A stretch of 64,000 bases of DNA from Lysinibacillus sp. SGAir0095 (GCF_005491425.1 NZ_CP028083.1:2318001-2382000); one strand, 5' to 3'. Positions 44,729 to 53,737 are shown, counted from the stretch's first letter. Made by a program: numbers and translations. The notes: generated by a model from the letters alone, not told the origin.

Positions 44729-45841
44729 CTACTTTGAAGAACATTTTACTACTTCTATTAATAAATCGGCTAATTTTTCTAATTCTTCAATAGGCATACG
44801 TTCGTTTGTTGTATGAATTTCTTCATAACCAACCGAAAGATTCACTGTTGGAATACCAAATCCAGCAATTACATTTGCGTCGCTTCCACCACCTGATATT
44901 CCAAGTTGTGGTTTTCTCCCAACATTTTCGACAGCCTGCATTGCAATTTGAACAACACGATCAGCTTCTGTTACTGAGAATCCTGGATACATTAGTTTCA
45001 CATCAACCTCCGCACGGCCTCCAAGACTTTCTGTTACATTCTCAAACGTTGCTTTCATATGATTCACTTGAGCGTCTAATTTTTCTTTGTTAATAGAACG
45101 TGCTTCGGCAAGAATATACACTTCATCACATACGATATTTGTTGCCTTGCCGCCTTCAAATCGACCAATATTCGCGGTTGTTTCTTCATCAATTCTGCCA
45201 AGGTCCATTTTCGCTACCGCTTTTGCTGCTAAGGTAATTGCAGAAATTCCTTTTTCAGGGGCTACACCAGCGTGAGCTGTTTTCCCGAAAATTTTCGTTT
45301 CCAGTTTAGCTTGGAATGGTGCTGCTGTTACAATTCCGCCTACTTTACCATCACTATCTACTGCAAAGCCTAATTTTGCTTCAATACGTGAAGGATCTAA
45401 TTCTTTTGCTCCAACTAAACCACTTTCCTCACCAGCTGTGATGATAAATTGAATTGTTCCGTGTGCAATATCTTGTTCTTTTAATCGACGAGCCATTTCA
45501 AATAGTGCAGCCATTCCTGCTTTATCATCTGCTCCTAATATCGTAGTTCCGTCTGAATAAATGTAGCCATCTTCTCGAATCTCAGGTTTGATGCCAACAC
45601 CTGGGACAACTGTATCCATATGAACAGTAAAATAGATAGGCTCTACATCAAGTGAACCTTTTAATGTTGCAATAATATTCCCTGCACCATGACCATTACG
45701 GGTATGAGCATCATCTTGATACACATCAAATCCCATTTCTTCTAACTTTTTAACGAGGATTGGCGCGATGATTTCTTCATGTTTTGTTTCCGAATCAATT
45801 TGGACTAGTTCTAAAAATTCATTTACTAAACGGCTATTCAT
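44729..45841 (-). CDS. M20-family peptidase (tripeptidase T-like, YqjE)
   Basis: 370 residues. Zinc ligands are in FTVHMDTVVPG (His/Asp near residue 73), LGADDKAGMAALFE, TAGEESGLVG (catalytic Glu) and the later His in GYEEIHTTNERM. A dimerisation domain (AHAGVAPEKGISAI) is inserted. It is a cytosolic di-zinc aminopeptidase similar to PepT; YqjE is its B. subtilis counterpart and is likewise near yqjD and yqjC. ATG 45841 has a weak GGGAG site. The cheW gene follows 21 bases after its stop. Confidence 0.92.
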   Translation of the reverse strand: MNSRLVNEFLELVQIDSETKHEEIIAPILVKKLEEMGFDVYQDDAHTRNGHGAGNIIATLKGSLDVEPIYFTVHMDTVVPGVGIKPEIREDGYIYSDGTTILGADDKAGMAALFEMARRLKEQDIAHGTIQFIITAGEESGLVGAKELDPSRIEAKLGFAVDSDGKVGGIVTAAPFQAKLETKIFGKTAHAGVAPEKGISAITLAAKAVAKMDLGRIDEETTANIGRFEGGKATNIVCDEVYILAEARSINKEKLDAQVNHMKATFENVTESLGGRAEVDVKLMYPGFSVTEADRVVQIAMQAVENVGRKPQLGISGGGSDANVIAGFGIPTVNLSVGYEEIHTTNERMPIEELEKLADLLIEVVKCSSK

Positions 45842-45916
45842 GTTAATATCTCCCTTATCCTACAATATTCTTCTATTTTACGCTTCTCAATGAATGAAGA
45901 CAACCCAGCTCTACTT

Positions 45917-46870
45917 CTATATCTCCAAAATATCCTTTTTCTTTAATTCGATTTCGTTTAGCTTTTCTTCAAGCAAGCCTAACTTCTTTTCCAATTTCAG
46001 CATTGTATTGCGTACATCGGCAATAACTTTTGAAACATGTTCTTTAGAAGAAGATATTTTTGAATGGATTGACCAAGCCGAAAATATATCATCAAAAACA
46101 TAATCAGCAAATTTTACAAACCCATCTGTATTTACTGTCAAATGATTCGTAGATATATTTTGAATATCCAATAATTCATTTTTAAATCGTTGAAGTGCGA
46201 TTTGTGCTTGGTGCATTTTACTTTCAGATTCATTTATTTTTTCATGCTTTAAATGTGTAGCGATAAAACCCCCTCCTAAAAATGTATCCCAGGTAGAGTA
46301 AGTACTAGCTGATTCTAATGAGGCAATTACATCATGTAATTTATTTATTGCATCATTACCCGCTATTTTTGCTTCATCAATTTCAATTTTCAACTTTTTG
46401 CAATTTAGTTCATCTTCCTCTAATTGTTCTAATGCTAACGCTATATTTGGTTGGTGTTCTTTAAGCCATAATTCTTTCTTGACTTTAATCATTTCGAGTT
46501 GATTTTTTATTTTTTCTTCATTGTATTTTGAAATCTCGTTATTTTTTTCTAATAAGTCTTCTGATAGATCATTTTTCATTTGTATTGCTTCGATTAATTT
46601 TAATTCAAGAGATGCTGCTTTATCTATTTTCTGTTCACGTAACTCTTCCTGTTTTCCAGTCCAGCTACGAATTAAATTAACAAAAGAAAAGGAATCTAGC
46701 TGTTCTAGTTTTGCTTTAAGGTTTTTAAGCTCTTCATCATATGTTTGAATTTCGCAACCTGTTTGCGTAATTTGATGAGTTAAAGTCTCTATTTGACTTT
46801 GCATTTTCTCAATTTTCATTAACTTTAAAAATAATTCTTCCTGTTCTTTATGAAGTCTTTCCCACGTCAT
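45917..46870 (-). CDS. coiled-coil protein of unknown function
   Basis: 317 residues and charged, with long heptad-rich stretches at about 1-60, 80-190 and 285-315. Between them is a less helical segment (TWDTFLGGGFIATHLKHEKI, about 213-232) containing glycines. No signal peptide or membrane span. ATG 46870 follows GGGGGA. I do not recognise the family; it stands alone between the M20 peptidase and the GMC oxidoreductase. The 46871-47154 gap holds only a terminator. Confidence 0.75.
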   Translation of the reverse strand: MTWERLHKEQEELFLKLMKIEKMQSQIETLTHQITQTGCEIQTYDEELKNLKAKLEQLDSFSFVNLIRSWTGKQEELREQKIDKAASLELKLIEAIQMKNDLSEDLLEKNNEISKYNEEKIKNQLEMIKVKKELWLKEHQPNIALALEQLEEDELNCKKLKIEIDEAKIAGNDAINKLHDVIASLESASTYSTWDTFLGGGFIATHLKHEKINESESKMHQAQIALQRFKNELLDIQNISTNHLTVNTDGFVKFADYVFDDIFSAWSIHSKISSSKEHVSKVIADVRNTMLKLEKKLGLLEEKLNEIELKKKDILEI

Positions 46871-47010
46871 CTTAAATCCCCCTTTTTTTAGATTACGGTT
46901 GAATGAATAAATAGTTTCACAATATAAAGGAAGAATGGATTAAATTTCTATGTATCTTATTAAGTTTAGTTCATAGCCAACTGAGTTCATGCTTATTTCT
47001 CGAACAAATA

Positions 47011-47039
47011 AGGTTGTCTCACTATTCGTGAAACAACCT
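47011..47039 (-). terminator. probable terminator of the GMC oxidoreductase operon
   Basis: AGGTTGT-c-TCAC, loop, GTGA-a-ACAACCT, about 115 bases after the stop. Confidence 0.6.
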
Positions 47040-47154
47040 CTTTTCATCGTTGTTGACTAGAAGATATATTCATCATTTTCAAAACAGACACGTCTATTTT
47101 GATTGTAGAAAAATGATTGTGTTTACTTTTACTGTAATACTTATTTCTATATTT

Positions 47155-48876
47155 CTATACTAATGACCCGCCGCCATTTTTAATGTAATTTTGAATACCT
47201 TCAGCTGCGCGGTAAGATAAAGCTCCTAGAGTACCTGTTGGATTGAAGCTTGAGTTATGAGGGAATGCAGAGGCACCCACTACGAATACGTTTTCTACTT
47301 CCCACATTTGTAAGTAGCTGTTTAATGCAGAAGTAGCTGGGTCAGCACCCATAATTACCCCACCAGTATTGTGCGTATTTGTATCCTTGTTCACACTGAA
47401 GTTACCTTGTTCTTCAGACGTTTCAATGATATCCGCACCAATTTTCTCACCGATTTCACGAGTTTTTTGAGCCATGAATTTTACCATTTCACGATCATTG
47501 TCTGTATACTCGTAAGTCATACGAAGAAGTGGGTAACCCCAAGCATCTTTGTACTCTGGATCAATATCTAAATAGTTCGTTTTAGATGGCATACTTGCAC
47601 CTTGTGTTTTAACCGGGAAGTTAGAGTTCGCATATTTAATGGATTGCTTTTTAAATTCTGCACCCCAGTTTGGCGTTCCTTTAGGAACACGATTTACTGC
47701 GATAGGACGGTCACCATATTGAGTAGAACGGATACCGGCACCGTGAATAAAGTTTACATCAGAGTGGTCGAAGTTATCCCCCATCCATTCCGCAATCTCA
47801 ATACCAAGTGCACCAGCACCACCATAAAGGTTAAACTCACGATCTTCAAAGAATAATTGAGTTGTACCCCCTGTTACTTGGTAACAATAGTTTTTACCGA
47901 TTGTACCAGTACCCGTTGCTGGGTTATAAGGTGTACCCAGGTTTGAATTTAATAATAATCGGGCATTATTAAATACGTAAGAAGCAACAACTACTACATC
48001 TGCAGGTTGTTCGAATTTTTCACCTGTTAACATATCAACGTAGATCACACCTGTTGCTTTACCACCACTAGATGTAATTTCTAATACGTTGGCATGTGTA
48101 CGTAAATCTAATTTACCTGTTTCTTTCGCAACAGGAATTACTGTTACAGCTGGATCACCTTTTGCACCATATTCACAACCGAAGTTTTCACAGAATGCAC
48201 AATATTGACATGCACCACGTTGAATTCCATCCGGATTTGTATAAGTTTCAGAAAGGTTAGCTGCTGGAATAACAAATGGTTTGTATCCAAGGCTTGAAGT
48301 TGCTTCCTCAAAAGTTTTCATTAAAGGAGTTTTTACTAATGGGCCAGTTGGGTATGGATTAGCACGTTTTCCCCATAACTCTGGTACTTCTTCACCAGAA
48401 ATACCCGCCATATATTCAAATTTTTCATAATATGGTTCAATTTCTTCGTATGTAATACCCCAATCTTGAAGCGTCATCCATTCCGGGATTTTAGCTTCAC
48501 CATATCGTTCTATGGTTTTAGAACGAATTTCGAAGTCATACGGTAAGAAACGGTAAGTTTGTCCATTCCAGTGAGAACCAGCTCCACCTACACCATCACC
48601 AACGATGAATGTACCATAATGACGCATTGGAAGCGATTTTTGATCAGGTGTACTACGATAAGTAATTGTTTCTTTTGATAAATCCTGCATTAACTCCGTT
48701 CGATGTTGATAGCGCAATTCATCGTGAGCCATTGTATAATCTGCTGTCGTACGATCTTTACCACGTTCTAATCCCACAACGTTGATACCAGCTTTTGTTA
48801 GTTCGGCAGATACGATACCGCCAGCCCAGCCCATACCTATTATTACTACTGGTGCTTTTTCTAATTTTGTTGCCAT
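47155..48876 (-). CDS. GMC-type flavin oxidoreductase (gluconate 2-dehydrogenase-like large subunit)
   Basis: 573 residues. The FAD loop IGMGWAGGIVSAEL is at residues 13-26, GGVGGAGSHWNG-type motif (DGVGGAGSHWNG) near 94-105, and the GMC C-terminal region GASAFPHNSSFNPTGTLGAL near 535 supplies the catalytic His and Asn. Cys223, 226, 229 and 234 (CQYCAFCENFGC) sit where the 3Fe-4S cysteines of FAD-glucose dehydrogenases lie. It has no signal of its own and probably leaves the cell bound to the Tat-targeted subunit 3 encoded just upstream. The substrate (a sugar, sugar acid or polyol) cannot be read from the sequence. Confidence 0.88.
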   Translation of the reverse strand: MATKLEKAPVVIIGMGWAGGIVSAELTKAGINVVGLERGKDRTTADYTMAHDELRYQHRTELMQDLSKETITYRSTPDQKSLPMRHYGTFIVGDGVGGAGSHWNGQTYRFLPYDFEIRSKTIERYGEAKIPEWMTLQDWGITYEEIEPYYEKFEYMAGISGEEVPELWGKRANPYPTGPLVKTPLMKTFEEATSSLGYKPFVIPAANLSETYTNPDGIQRGACQYCAFCENFGCEYGAKGDPAVTVIPVAKETGKLDLRTHANVLEITSSGGKATGVIYVDMLTGEKFEQPADVVVVASYVFNNARLLLNSNLGTPYNPATGTGTIGKNYCYQVTGGTTQLFFEDREFNLYGGAGALGIEIAEWMGDNFDHSDVNFIHGAGIRSTQYGDRPIAVNRVPKGTPNWGAEFKKQSIKYANSNFPVKTQGASMPSKTNYLDIDPEYKDAWGYPLLRMTYEYTDNDREMVKFMAQKTREIGEKIGADIIETSEEQGNFSVNKDTNTHNTGGVIMGADPATSALNSYLQMWEVENVFVVGASAFPHNSSFNPTGTLGALSYRAAEGIQNYIKNGGGSLV

Positions 48877-48918
48877 TTATTTAGTCAATCCTTTCTCTTT
48901 TACGTCCAAATTAAATCA

Positions 48919-49686
48919 TTAGCTCATGTGGCTGCTTAGGCCCTCTGGTTTTAGTTCGATAAATTCTTCGCTTTGAATTTCGTTTACATATTGCATGCGA
49001 GAACCAGGGTATTTACGCATTGACCAACCGATCATTTCACTGTTACCACCATACATTGGGTCAGCATACACACCTTCAATTGTCATTGTACGTAGTAAAT
49101 TGAAGAATTCAGATGAACTAGTATTTCCATACAATGTTGCTTTGCCTTCACTAAATGCAGTTAATACTTCATCTTGTTGTTCAGGTTCTAACGCAGTAAA
49201 TGCGCTTTCATAATTTTCTTTTGAATAAGTATCGAGTGCTACTAATCCCGCACGGAATAAATCCTTGCGCAATAATTTCTGTTGTGGGCCTTGGTTTTCA
49301 CCCGGAGTATAGAAACCACCTAATCGATAGTCCTTTACATTGTTACCCCATTGACCCGCTAACTGATGGTCGATATATACAGCAGCTAATAATTCTTTTG
49401 CACCTGGTCCGTTATCATCTTCTGGATAAATACGATCAGCAGCAGCTGCTGCTGTTTGATATTCTGCTGGTGTAAAGAACATTAATGCGTGATTGAAGTT
49501 TGTAGAACCTGTACCGTGTGAAGCGTGTTGTGAGTTCGGATCAGTAGTTGAAGTACCTTCATTGTTTTTAACTACTAAACTAGTTACTGCACCACCAAGA
49601 ACTAATCCTCCAAGTGTTAATCCTGAATTTTTTAAGAAATTACGTCTTGTCGACTTTTTCTCCGTGAAATTTTCTTTCTCTGCCAT
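48919..49686 (-). CDS. gluconate 2-dehydrogenase subunit 3 family protein with Tat signal
   Basis: 255 residues. The twin-arginine motif STRRNFLK (Arg14-Arg15) is followed by a hydrophobic, Gly/Leu-rich stretch (about 20-38), a clear Tat signal. The rest is a GA2DH subunit 3 domain (FTPAEYQTAAAAADRIYPEDD). Such small subunits carry the partner flavoprotein through the Tat pore. ATG 49686 follows AGGAGG. It lies 42 bases upstream of the GMC gene and 16 bases downstream of the small membrane protein; a tatC-tatA-tatA cluster starts 475 bases away on the other strand. Confidence 0.92.
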   Translation of the reverse strand: MAEKENFTEKKSTRRNFLKNSGLTLGGLVLGGAVTSLVVKNNEGTSTTDPNSQHASHGTGSTNFNHALMFFTPAEYQTAAAAADRIYPEDDNGPGAKELLAAVYIDHQLAGQWGNNVKDYRLGGFYTPGENQGPQQKLLRKDLFRAGLVALDTYSKENYESAFTALEPEQQDEVLTAFSEGKATLYGNTSSSEFFNLLRTMTIEGVYADPMYGGNSEMIGWSMRKYPGSRMQYVNEIQSEEFIELKPEGLSSHMS

Positions 49687-49702
49687 TATGAGTCCTCCTT
49701 AA

Positions 49703-49960
49703 TTAACTGAACATAGCTCCAAAATTAAAATAAAGTGCGAAAATTATAGACGCCATAATTATTGAAAGCATAAAACCTAAATGTTTAATTCCTATCCAAC
49801 ATCCAATAATAATAGCTAAACCTACAGCTGAACCAATAAGCGCAAATGCGGGTACAACACTATTGTATACAGAAATAGTGAATGCATATCCTACCGTTAA
49901 TGTAATCCCGGCCAACACTTGAAATATCAGCGAAAGTTCCTCGCGGTTATACTCTGTCAT
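49703..49960 (-). CDS. small membrane protein of the GA2DH operon
   Basis: 85 residues with three hydrophobic segments (about 12-32, 36-58, 62-84). First gene of the operon; ATG 49960 follows AAGGAGGG. No haem-binding CXXCH is present, so it is not the cytochrome subunit of classical gluconate dehydrogenases. It may anchor the complex or pass electrons to quinone; this is inference from position. Confidence 0.8.
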   Translation of the reverse strand: MTEYNREELSLIFQVLAGITLTVGYAFTISVYNSVVPAFALIGSAVGLAIIIGCWIGIKHLGFMLSIIMASIIFALYFNFGAMFS

Positions 49961-50160
49961 GTTTTCCCTCCTTGAAGATTATACGCAGATTATTTGTTTA
50001 CTTTTTTAATAAAGCGTGTATAATTTAATTTTGTTCCTCTCAAAAACTATTTCATTCTATAACAGTTTTGTATACAAATCAAAGTTTTTATTATGAATAT
50101 AGAAATTTTTTTAATAAATTGGTTTCATTTTTTACATATTCTAGAAAGCGTGGTGAAAGA

Positions 50161-50901
50161 ATGGAAGATAAAGAGTATACATTGGTGGAACATCTAGAAG
50201 AATTGCGTAAACGGTTGATTATTATTTGTGTAGTCTTTTTAGTAGCGCTATTAGTAGGTTTCCTTTTCGCACCAGACATATTACAGTTCTTAAAATCTCA
50301 AGAGGTCGCAAAACAAGTAGATTGGAATGTATTCGGCTATACAGATGGCATCTCAATTTATGTAAAGTGTGCACTTTTAGTTGCTATTTGTTTTACTTTA
50401 CCTGTTGGGATGCATCAAATTTGGCAATTTACAAAACCAGGATTAACAAACAAAGAAGCAACTAGTGCTGGTACATTTATTCCAGCTGCCTTCCTCCTAT
50501 TTATAATAGGTGTTTCATTTAGTTACTTTATTTTGTTCCCACTCATGCTAAATTTTATGGCTAATATCAATAAAACAATTGGTGCAACTGAAACTTATGG
50601 GATGCAACAATACTTTACACTCATGTTTAACCTACTAATTCCAGTTGGACTTGTATTTGAACTACCTGTAGTTATCTTGTTTTTAACAAAGTTGGGAATA
50701 GTTACTCCTGCTCGTTTGCGAAAAATGCGCAAAATAGCCTATTTTATCCTCATTGTAGTTGGAGTTATGATTTCACCACCTGATTTTGTTTCAGATTTCT
50801 TAATTATTATTCCGTTATTACTTTTATTTGAAATAAGTATCATCGTTTCGGAGAAGACTTATAAAAAGCAATTAAAAAATGCTGAAGAAGTGACAAACTA
50901 A
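50161..50901 (+). CDS. tatC: Sec-independent translocase TatC
   Basis: 246 residues, six spans. EYTLVEHLEELRKRLI at the start is the TatC signature for twin-arginine recognition; the conserved Pro-rich SPPDFVSDFL loop lies near residue 205. ATG 50161 is chosen (GTGGTG 5 bases upstream); the frame is open to 50068. It begins a tatC-tatA-tatA cluster divergent from a Tat substrate operon, suggesting a dedicated translocase. Confidence 0.95.
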   Translation: MEDKEYTLVEHLEELRKRLIIICVVFLVALLVGFLFAPDILQFLKSQEVAKQVDWNVFGYTDGISIYVKCALLVAICFTLPVGMHQIWQFTKPGLTNKEATSAGTFIPAAFLLFIIGVSFSYFILFPLMLNFMANINKTIGATETYGMQQYFTLMFNLLIPVGLVFELPVVILFLTKLGIVTPARLRKMRKIAYFILIVVGVMISPPDFVSDFLIIIPLLLLFEISIIVSEKTYKKQLKNAEEVTN

Positions 50902-50929
50902 GAACTAAATTATTGGAGGAGGGTTTTCA

Positions 50930-51157
50930 ATGTTTCAATCGATCGGAGTACCAGGATTAGTTATAATCCTAGTCATTGCTTTAATTTTATTCGGACCATC
51001 TAAATTACCTCAGTTGGGGAAAGCTGTTGGACAAACTTTAAAAGAATTTAAAGATTCAACAAAAGATGTGGTCGATGATGTGACAGGTGAATTCAAGGAA
51101 GCAAAAGAAGAATTCACATTAGTTGATAACAAAAAAGAAGACACAGCAAAAAAATAA
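50930..51157 (+). CDS. tatA: twin-arginine translocase TatA/TatE, first copy
   Basis: 75 residues. One N-terminal span ([18 protein letters not shown]), the [14 protein letters not shown] hinge, then an amphipathic helix and a charged tail. It lies 28 bases after tatC with GGAGGAGGG before ATG 50930. TatA-type pore subunit. Confidence 0.93.
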   Translation: MFQSIGVPGLVIILVIALILFGPSKLPQLGKAVGQTLKEFKDSTKDVVDDVTGEFKEAKEEFTLVDNKKEDTAKK

Positions 51158-51184
51158 TTCCTACTTAAACACACTAATAATTTG

Positions 51185-51236
51185 TCCCCTCTAGATACTA
51201 GTGATACTTTCTAGTGGCACTGTTATCTAGAGGGGA
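51185..51236 (+). other. large hairpin between tatA copies
   Basis: TCCCCTCTAGATA (51185-51197) pairs perfectly with TATCTAGAGGGGA (51224-51236), with an inner CTAG/CTAG pair. There is no T-run after it, so it may be a processing, stability or attenuation signal rather than a full terminator. Confidence 0.7.
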
Positions 51237-51286
51237 TTAAAAGGAATTAACTTAGGGTACTGTTCTTTAAATGGAGGAATAATTTT

Positions 51287-51469
51287 ATGTTAAACTCAAT
51301 CGGAATTCCAGGATTAATCATTATTTTAGTGATTATCTTAATCATGTTTGGTCCTTCTAAGCTACCAAAATTAGGCCGCTCAATTGGTGAATCGATGAAA
51401 AACTTCAAAGATTCCACTAAAGGTGTTTTAGACGACGAAGAAGACAATAAAAAAGAAGAAAAAATGTAA
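51287..51469 (+). CDS. tatA: twin-arginine translocase TatA/TatE, second copy
   Basis: 60 residues: a span IGIPGLIIILVIILIMFG, hinge FGPSKLPKLGRSIG, short amphipathic helix KNFKDSTKGV and acidic/basic tail. It closely resembles the first copy but has a shorter tail, so a tandem duplication is likely. GGAGG precedes ATG 51287. Confidence 0.92.
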   Translation: MLNSIGIPGLIIILVIILIMFGPSKLPKLGRSIGESMKNFKDSTKGVLDDEEDNKKEEKM

Positions 51470-51472
51470 TAT

Positions 51473-51510
51473 AAAAGAGTTGTCCCAATTCATTTGGAAC
51501 AACTCTTTTG
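51473..51510. terminator. bidirectional terminator between tatA and pccB
   Basis: AAAAGAGTTGTcCCA, loop, TGGaACAACTCTTTT. Confidence 0.92.
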
Positions 51511-51515
51511 CTATT

Positions 51516-53069
51516 TTATAGTGGGATATTCCCATGCTTTTTCGCTGGTCTTGTTTCCTCTTTGTTTGAAAGCATATCTAATGCTTGTATCAATTTAATA
51601 CGAGTTTCACGAGGGTCTATTACATCATCGACCATCCCGCGAGATGCTGCTACATATGGATTTGCAAATTTTTCTTTGTATTCTTCAATTTTTGCTGCAC
51701 GAGTAGCTTCTGGGTCTGCTGATTTCGCAATTTCATTTGCAAAAATAATATTCGCTGCACCAGCCGCACCCATTACTGCAATTTCAGCATTTGGCCAAGC
51801 GAATACAAGATCGGCACCAATAGCTTTCGAGTTTAGTGCTACATAAGCACCACCATATGCTTTACGTAAAATAACTGTTATTTTTGGAACTGTTGCTTCT
51901 GAATACGCATATAAAATTTTCGCTCCATGACGAATGATTCCACCATGCTCTTGTTTTACTCCTGGGAAGAAACCAGATACATCTTCAAATGTGATAATCG
52001 GGATATTGAAGGAATCACATGTACGAATAAAGCGAGATGCTTTATCTGACGAATCAATATCTAAACCACCAGCCAGTGCTTTTGGTTGGTTACAAACTAA
52101 ACCAACAGACTCTCCAGCAATTCGAGCAAAACCTACAACTATATTTTTCGCAAACTCAGAATGTACCTCCATAAAGGATCCTTCATCCACTACTTGTTCT
52201 ACAACTTTACGGACATCGTATGGTTTTGTTGGTTCGATGGGTACATAGTCGATGATATCTGGACGATAATCATCCGTTTGTGGTCTTTGTTGCTTTGGTG
52301 CTTTTTCTTTATAACTTTGAGGTAGATAACTTAGTAATCTACGAATCTGTTCGATAGATTCCTCTTCAGATGGTGCACGGAAATGGGCATTCCCACTAAT
52401 TGAGTTATGCACCTTTGAACCACCTAGATCTTCCGAAGAAATTTTTTCGCCTGTTACAGTTTCGATAACTTTTGGTCCAGTAATGAACATTTGCGATGTT
52501 TTATCAACCATTAAGATAAAGTCGGTAATTGCAGGTGAATAAACAGCACCACCCGCACAAGGCCCCATAATTACTGAAATTTGTGGAATTACGCCCGAAT
52601 AGATCGAATTGCGATAAAAAATATGACCATATCCATCTAATGAAAGTACCCCTTCTTGGATACGTGCCCCGCCTGAATCGTTAATACCGATGAATGGTGT
52701 ACCATTTTTCGCTGCTAAATCCATTACAGCAGCAATCTTCATGGCATGCATTTCACCAAGGGCACCACCGAATACCGTAAAGTCTTGTGCGAAAAGATAG
52801 ACATTACGTCCATTTATTTTACCAAAGCCAGTCACCACCCCATCACCAGGTCCAACTTGCTTGTCCATTCCAAAGTCTGTCGTTCTATGGGTAATAAACG
52901 GATTGATCTCTACGAAGCTTCCTTCATCGAGTAGTAAATCGATACGTTCACGAGCTGTTAATTTTCCTTTTTCATGTTGCTTCTCAATTCTCTTGTCTCC
53001 CCCACCAAGCTCGATTTCACGCTTTCGGTCATGCATTTCGTTTATTTTATCGAACATATCCATACTCAT
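51516..53069 (-). CDS. pccB: acyl-CoA carboxylase, carboxyltransferase (beta) subunit
   Basis: 517 residues. Two crotonase-like halves: GINDSGGARIQEGV and MGPCAGGAVYSPA in the N-half, and FEDVSGFFPGVKQEHGGIIRHGA and RKAYGGAYVAL in the C-half, the acyl-CoA and biotin sites. It probably carboxylates propionyl-CoA (YqjD/PccB group), feeding methylmalonyl-CoA epimerase, whose stop it overlaps by four bases (ATGA). The biotin carboxylase/carrier subunit is not in the window. ATG 53069 is used; ATG 53063 and 53057 are alternatives. Confidence 0.92.
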   Translation of the reverse strand: MSMDMFDKINEMHDRKREIELGGGDKRIEKQHEKGKLTARERIDLLLDEGSFVEINPFITHRTTDFGMDKQVGPGDGVVTGFGKINGRNVYLFAQDFTVFGGALGEMHAMKIAAVMDLAAKNGTPFIGINDSGGARIQEGVLSLDGYGHIFYRNSIYSGVIPQISVIMGPCAGGAVYSPAITDFILMVDKTSQMFITGPKVIETVTGEKISSEDLGGSKVHNSISGNAHFRAPSEEESIEQIRRLLSYLPQSYKEKAPKQQRPQTDDYRPDIIDYVPIEPTKPYDVRKVVEQVVDEGSFMEVHSEFAKNIVVGFARIAGESVGLVCNQPKALAGGLDIDSSDKASRFIRTCDSFNIPIITFEDVSGFFPGVKQEHGGIIRHGAKILYAYSEATVPKITVILRKAYGGAYVALNSKAIGADLVFAWPNAEIAVMGAAGAANIIFANEIAKSADPEATRAAKIEEYKEKFANPYVAASRGMVDDVIDPRETRIKLIQALDMLSNKEETRPAKKHGNIPL

Positions 53070-53479
53070 CTATCCCCTTTTCCACTTTTATCGCAAAGCT
53101 CATATAAAACACCAAAAGAATCCTTTGGATGTAAGAAGGCTACCTCAGCTCCCCCTGCACCAGGTTTTGGCTCCTCCGAGAGAATTCTTATCCCTTTTTC
53201 TTGTAATTCTTGCATTCTCTCACGAATACCCTTCACCCCAAAAGCAACATGCTGAATTCCCTCACCACGTTTTTCAATATGTTTATAGATTGCACTTTCT
53301 TCACTTGTTGGTTCCAATAATTCAAACTTTACATTCCCAGCATCTATGAATGCCACGCGTACGTGCTGGGAAGGAACTTCTTCAATTTTCAGTAATTTCA
53401 ATCCAAGCGTTTCCGTATAATATGTAATTCGTTCTTCCAAGTTTTTAACAGCAATCCCAATATGATCCACTTTCTCCAT
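53066..53479 (-). CDS. mce: methylmalonyl-CoA epimerase
   Basis: 137 residues of the glyoxalase/VOC fold. MEKVDHIGIAVKNLEERI supplies the first metal His, and HVAFGVKGI and the final EPKPGAGGAEVAFLHP...GVLYELCD the others. It converts (S)- to (R)-methylmalonyl-CoA for the mutase. ATG 53479 follows GAGGGG. It corresponds to B. subtilis yqjC and is translationally coupled to pccB. Confidence 0.93.
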   Translation of the reverse strand: MEKVDHIGIAVKNLEERITYYTETLGLKLLKIEEVPSQHVRVAFIDAGNVKFELLEPTSEESAIYKHIEKRGEGIQHVAFGVKGIRERMQELQEKGIRILSEEPKPGAGGAEVAFLHPKDSFGVLYELCDKSGKGDR

Positions 53480-53600
53480 TATAACACCCCTCTGTTATAG
53501 TACATATCTATTTTAACTAATTTGAAAACAATTGGCTACGTACTTGTGTTATTTTCTAAATTTGATAAACTAAAAATAAGAAACAAAGGAGAGAACGAAT

Positions 53601-53693
53601 ATGAGCAATAAAAAATTTCAGAAAATAGTTGTATATTGTATGATAGCAATTATGGTAATCTCTACTTTAGCATTTGGTCTATCATTCTTCTAA
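53601..53693 (+). CDS. prli42: stressosome-anchoring mini-protein Prli42
   Basis: A 30-residue gene, MSNKKFQKIVVYCMIAIMV then ISTLAFGLSFF, on the strand opposite its neighbours. AAAGGAGAG lies 7 bases before ATG and a terminator follows. The basic N-terminus and single span closely match Prli42, the membrane mini-protein that in Listeria binds RsbR and tethers the stressosome to the membrane. It is too short for most gene callers. The rsbR/S/T genes are not here. Confidence 0.85.
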   Translation: MSNKKFQKIVVYCMIAIMVISTLAFGLSFF

Positions 53694-53704
53694 TTTCTAA
53701 ACTT

Positions 53705-53737
53705 TGCGATTACACTTCTTCTGTAATCGCCTTTTTT
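53705..53737 (+). terminator. prli42 terminator
   Basis: GCGATTAC, loop, GTAATCGC, CTTTTTT; it overlaps the 3' end of the convergent yqjA gene. Confidence 0.85.
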
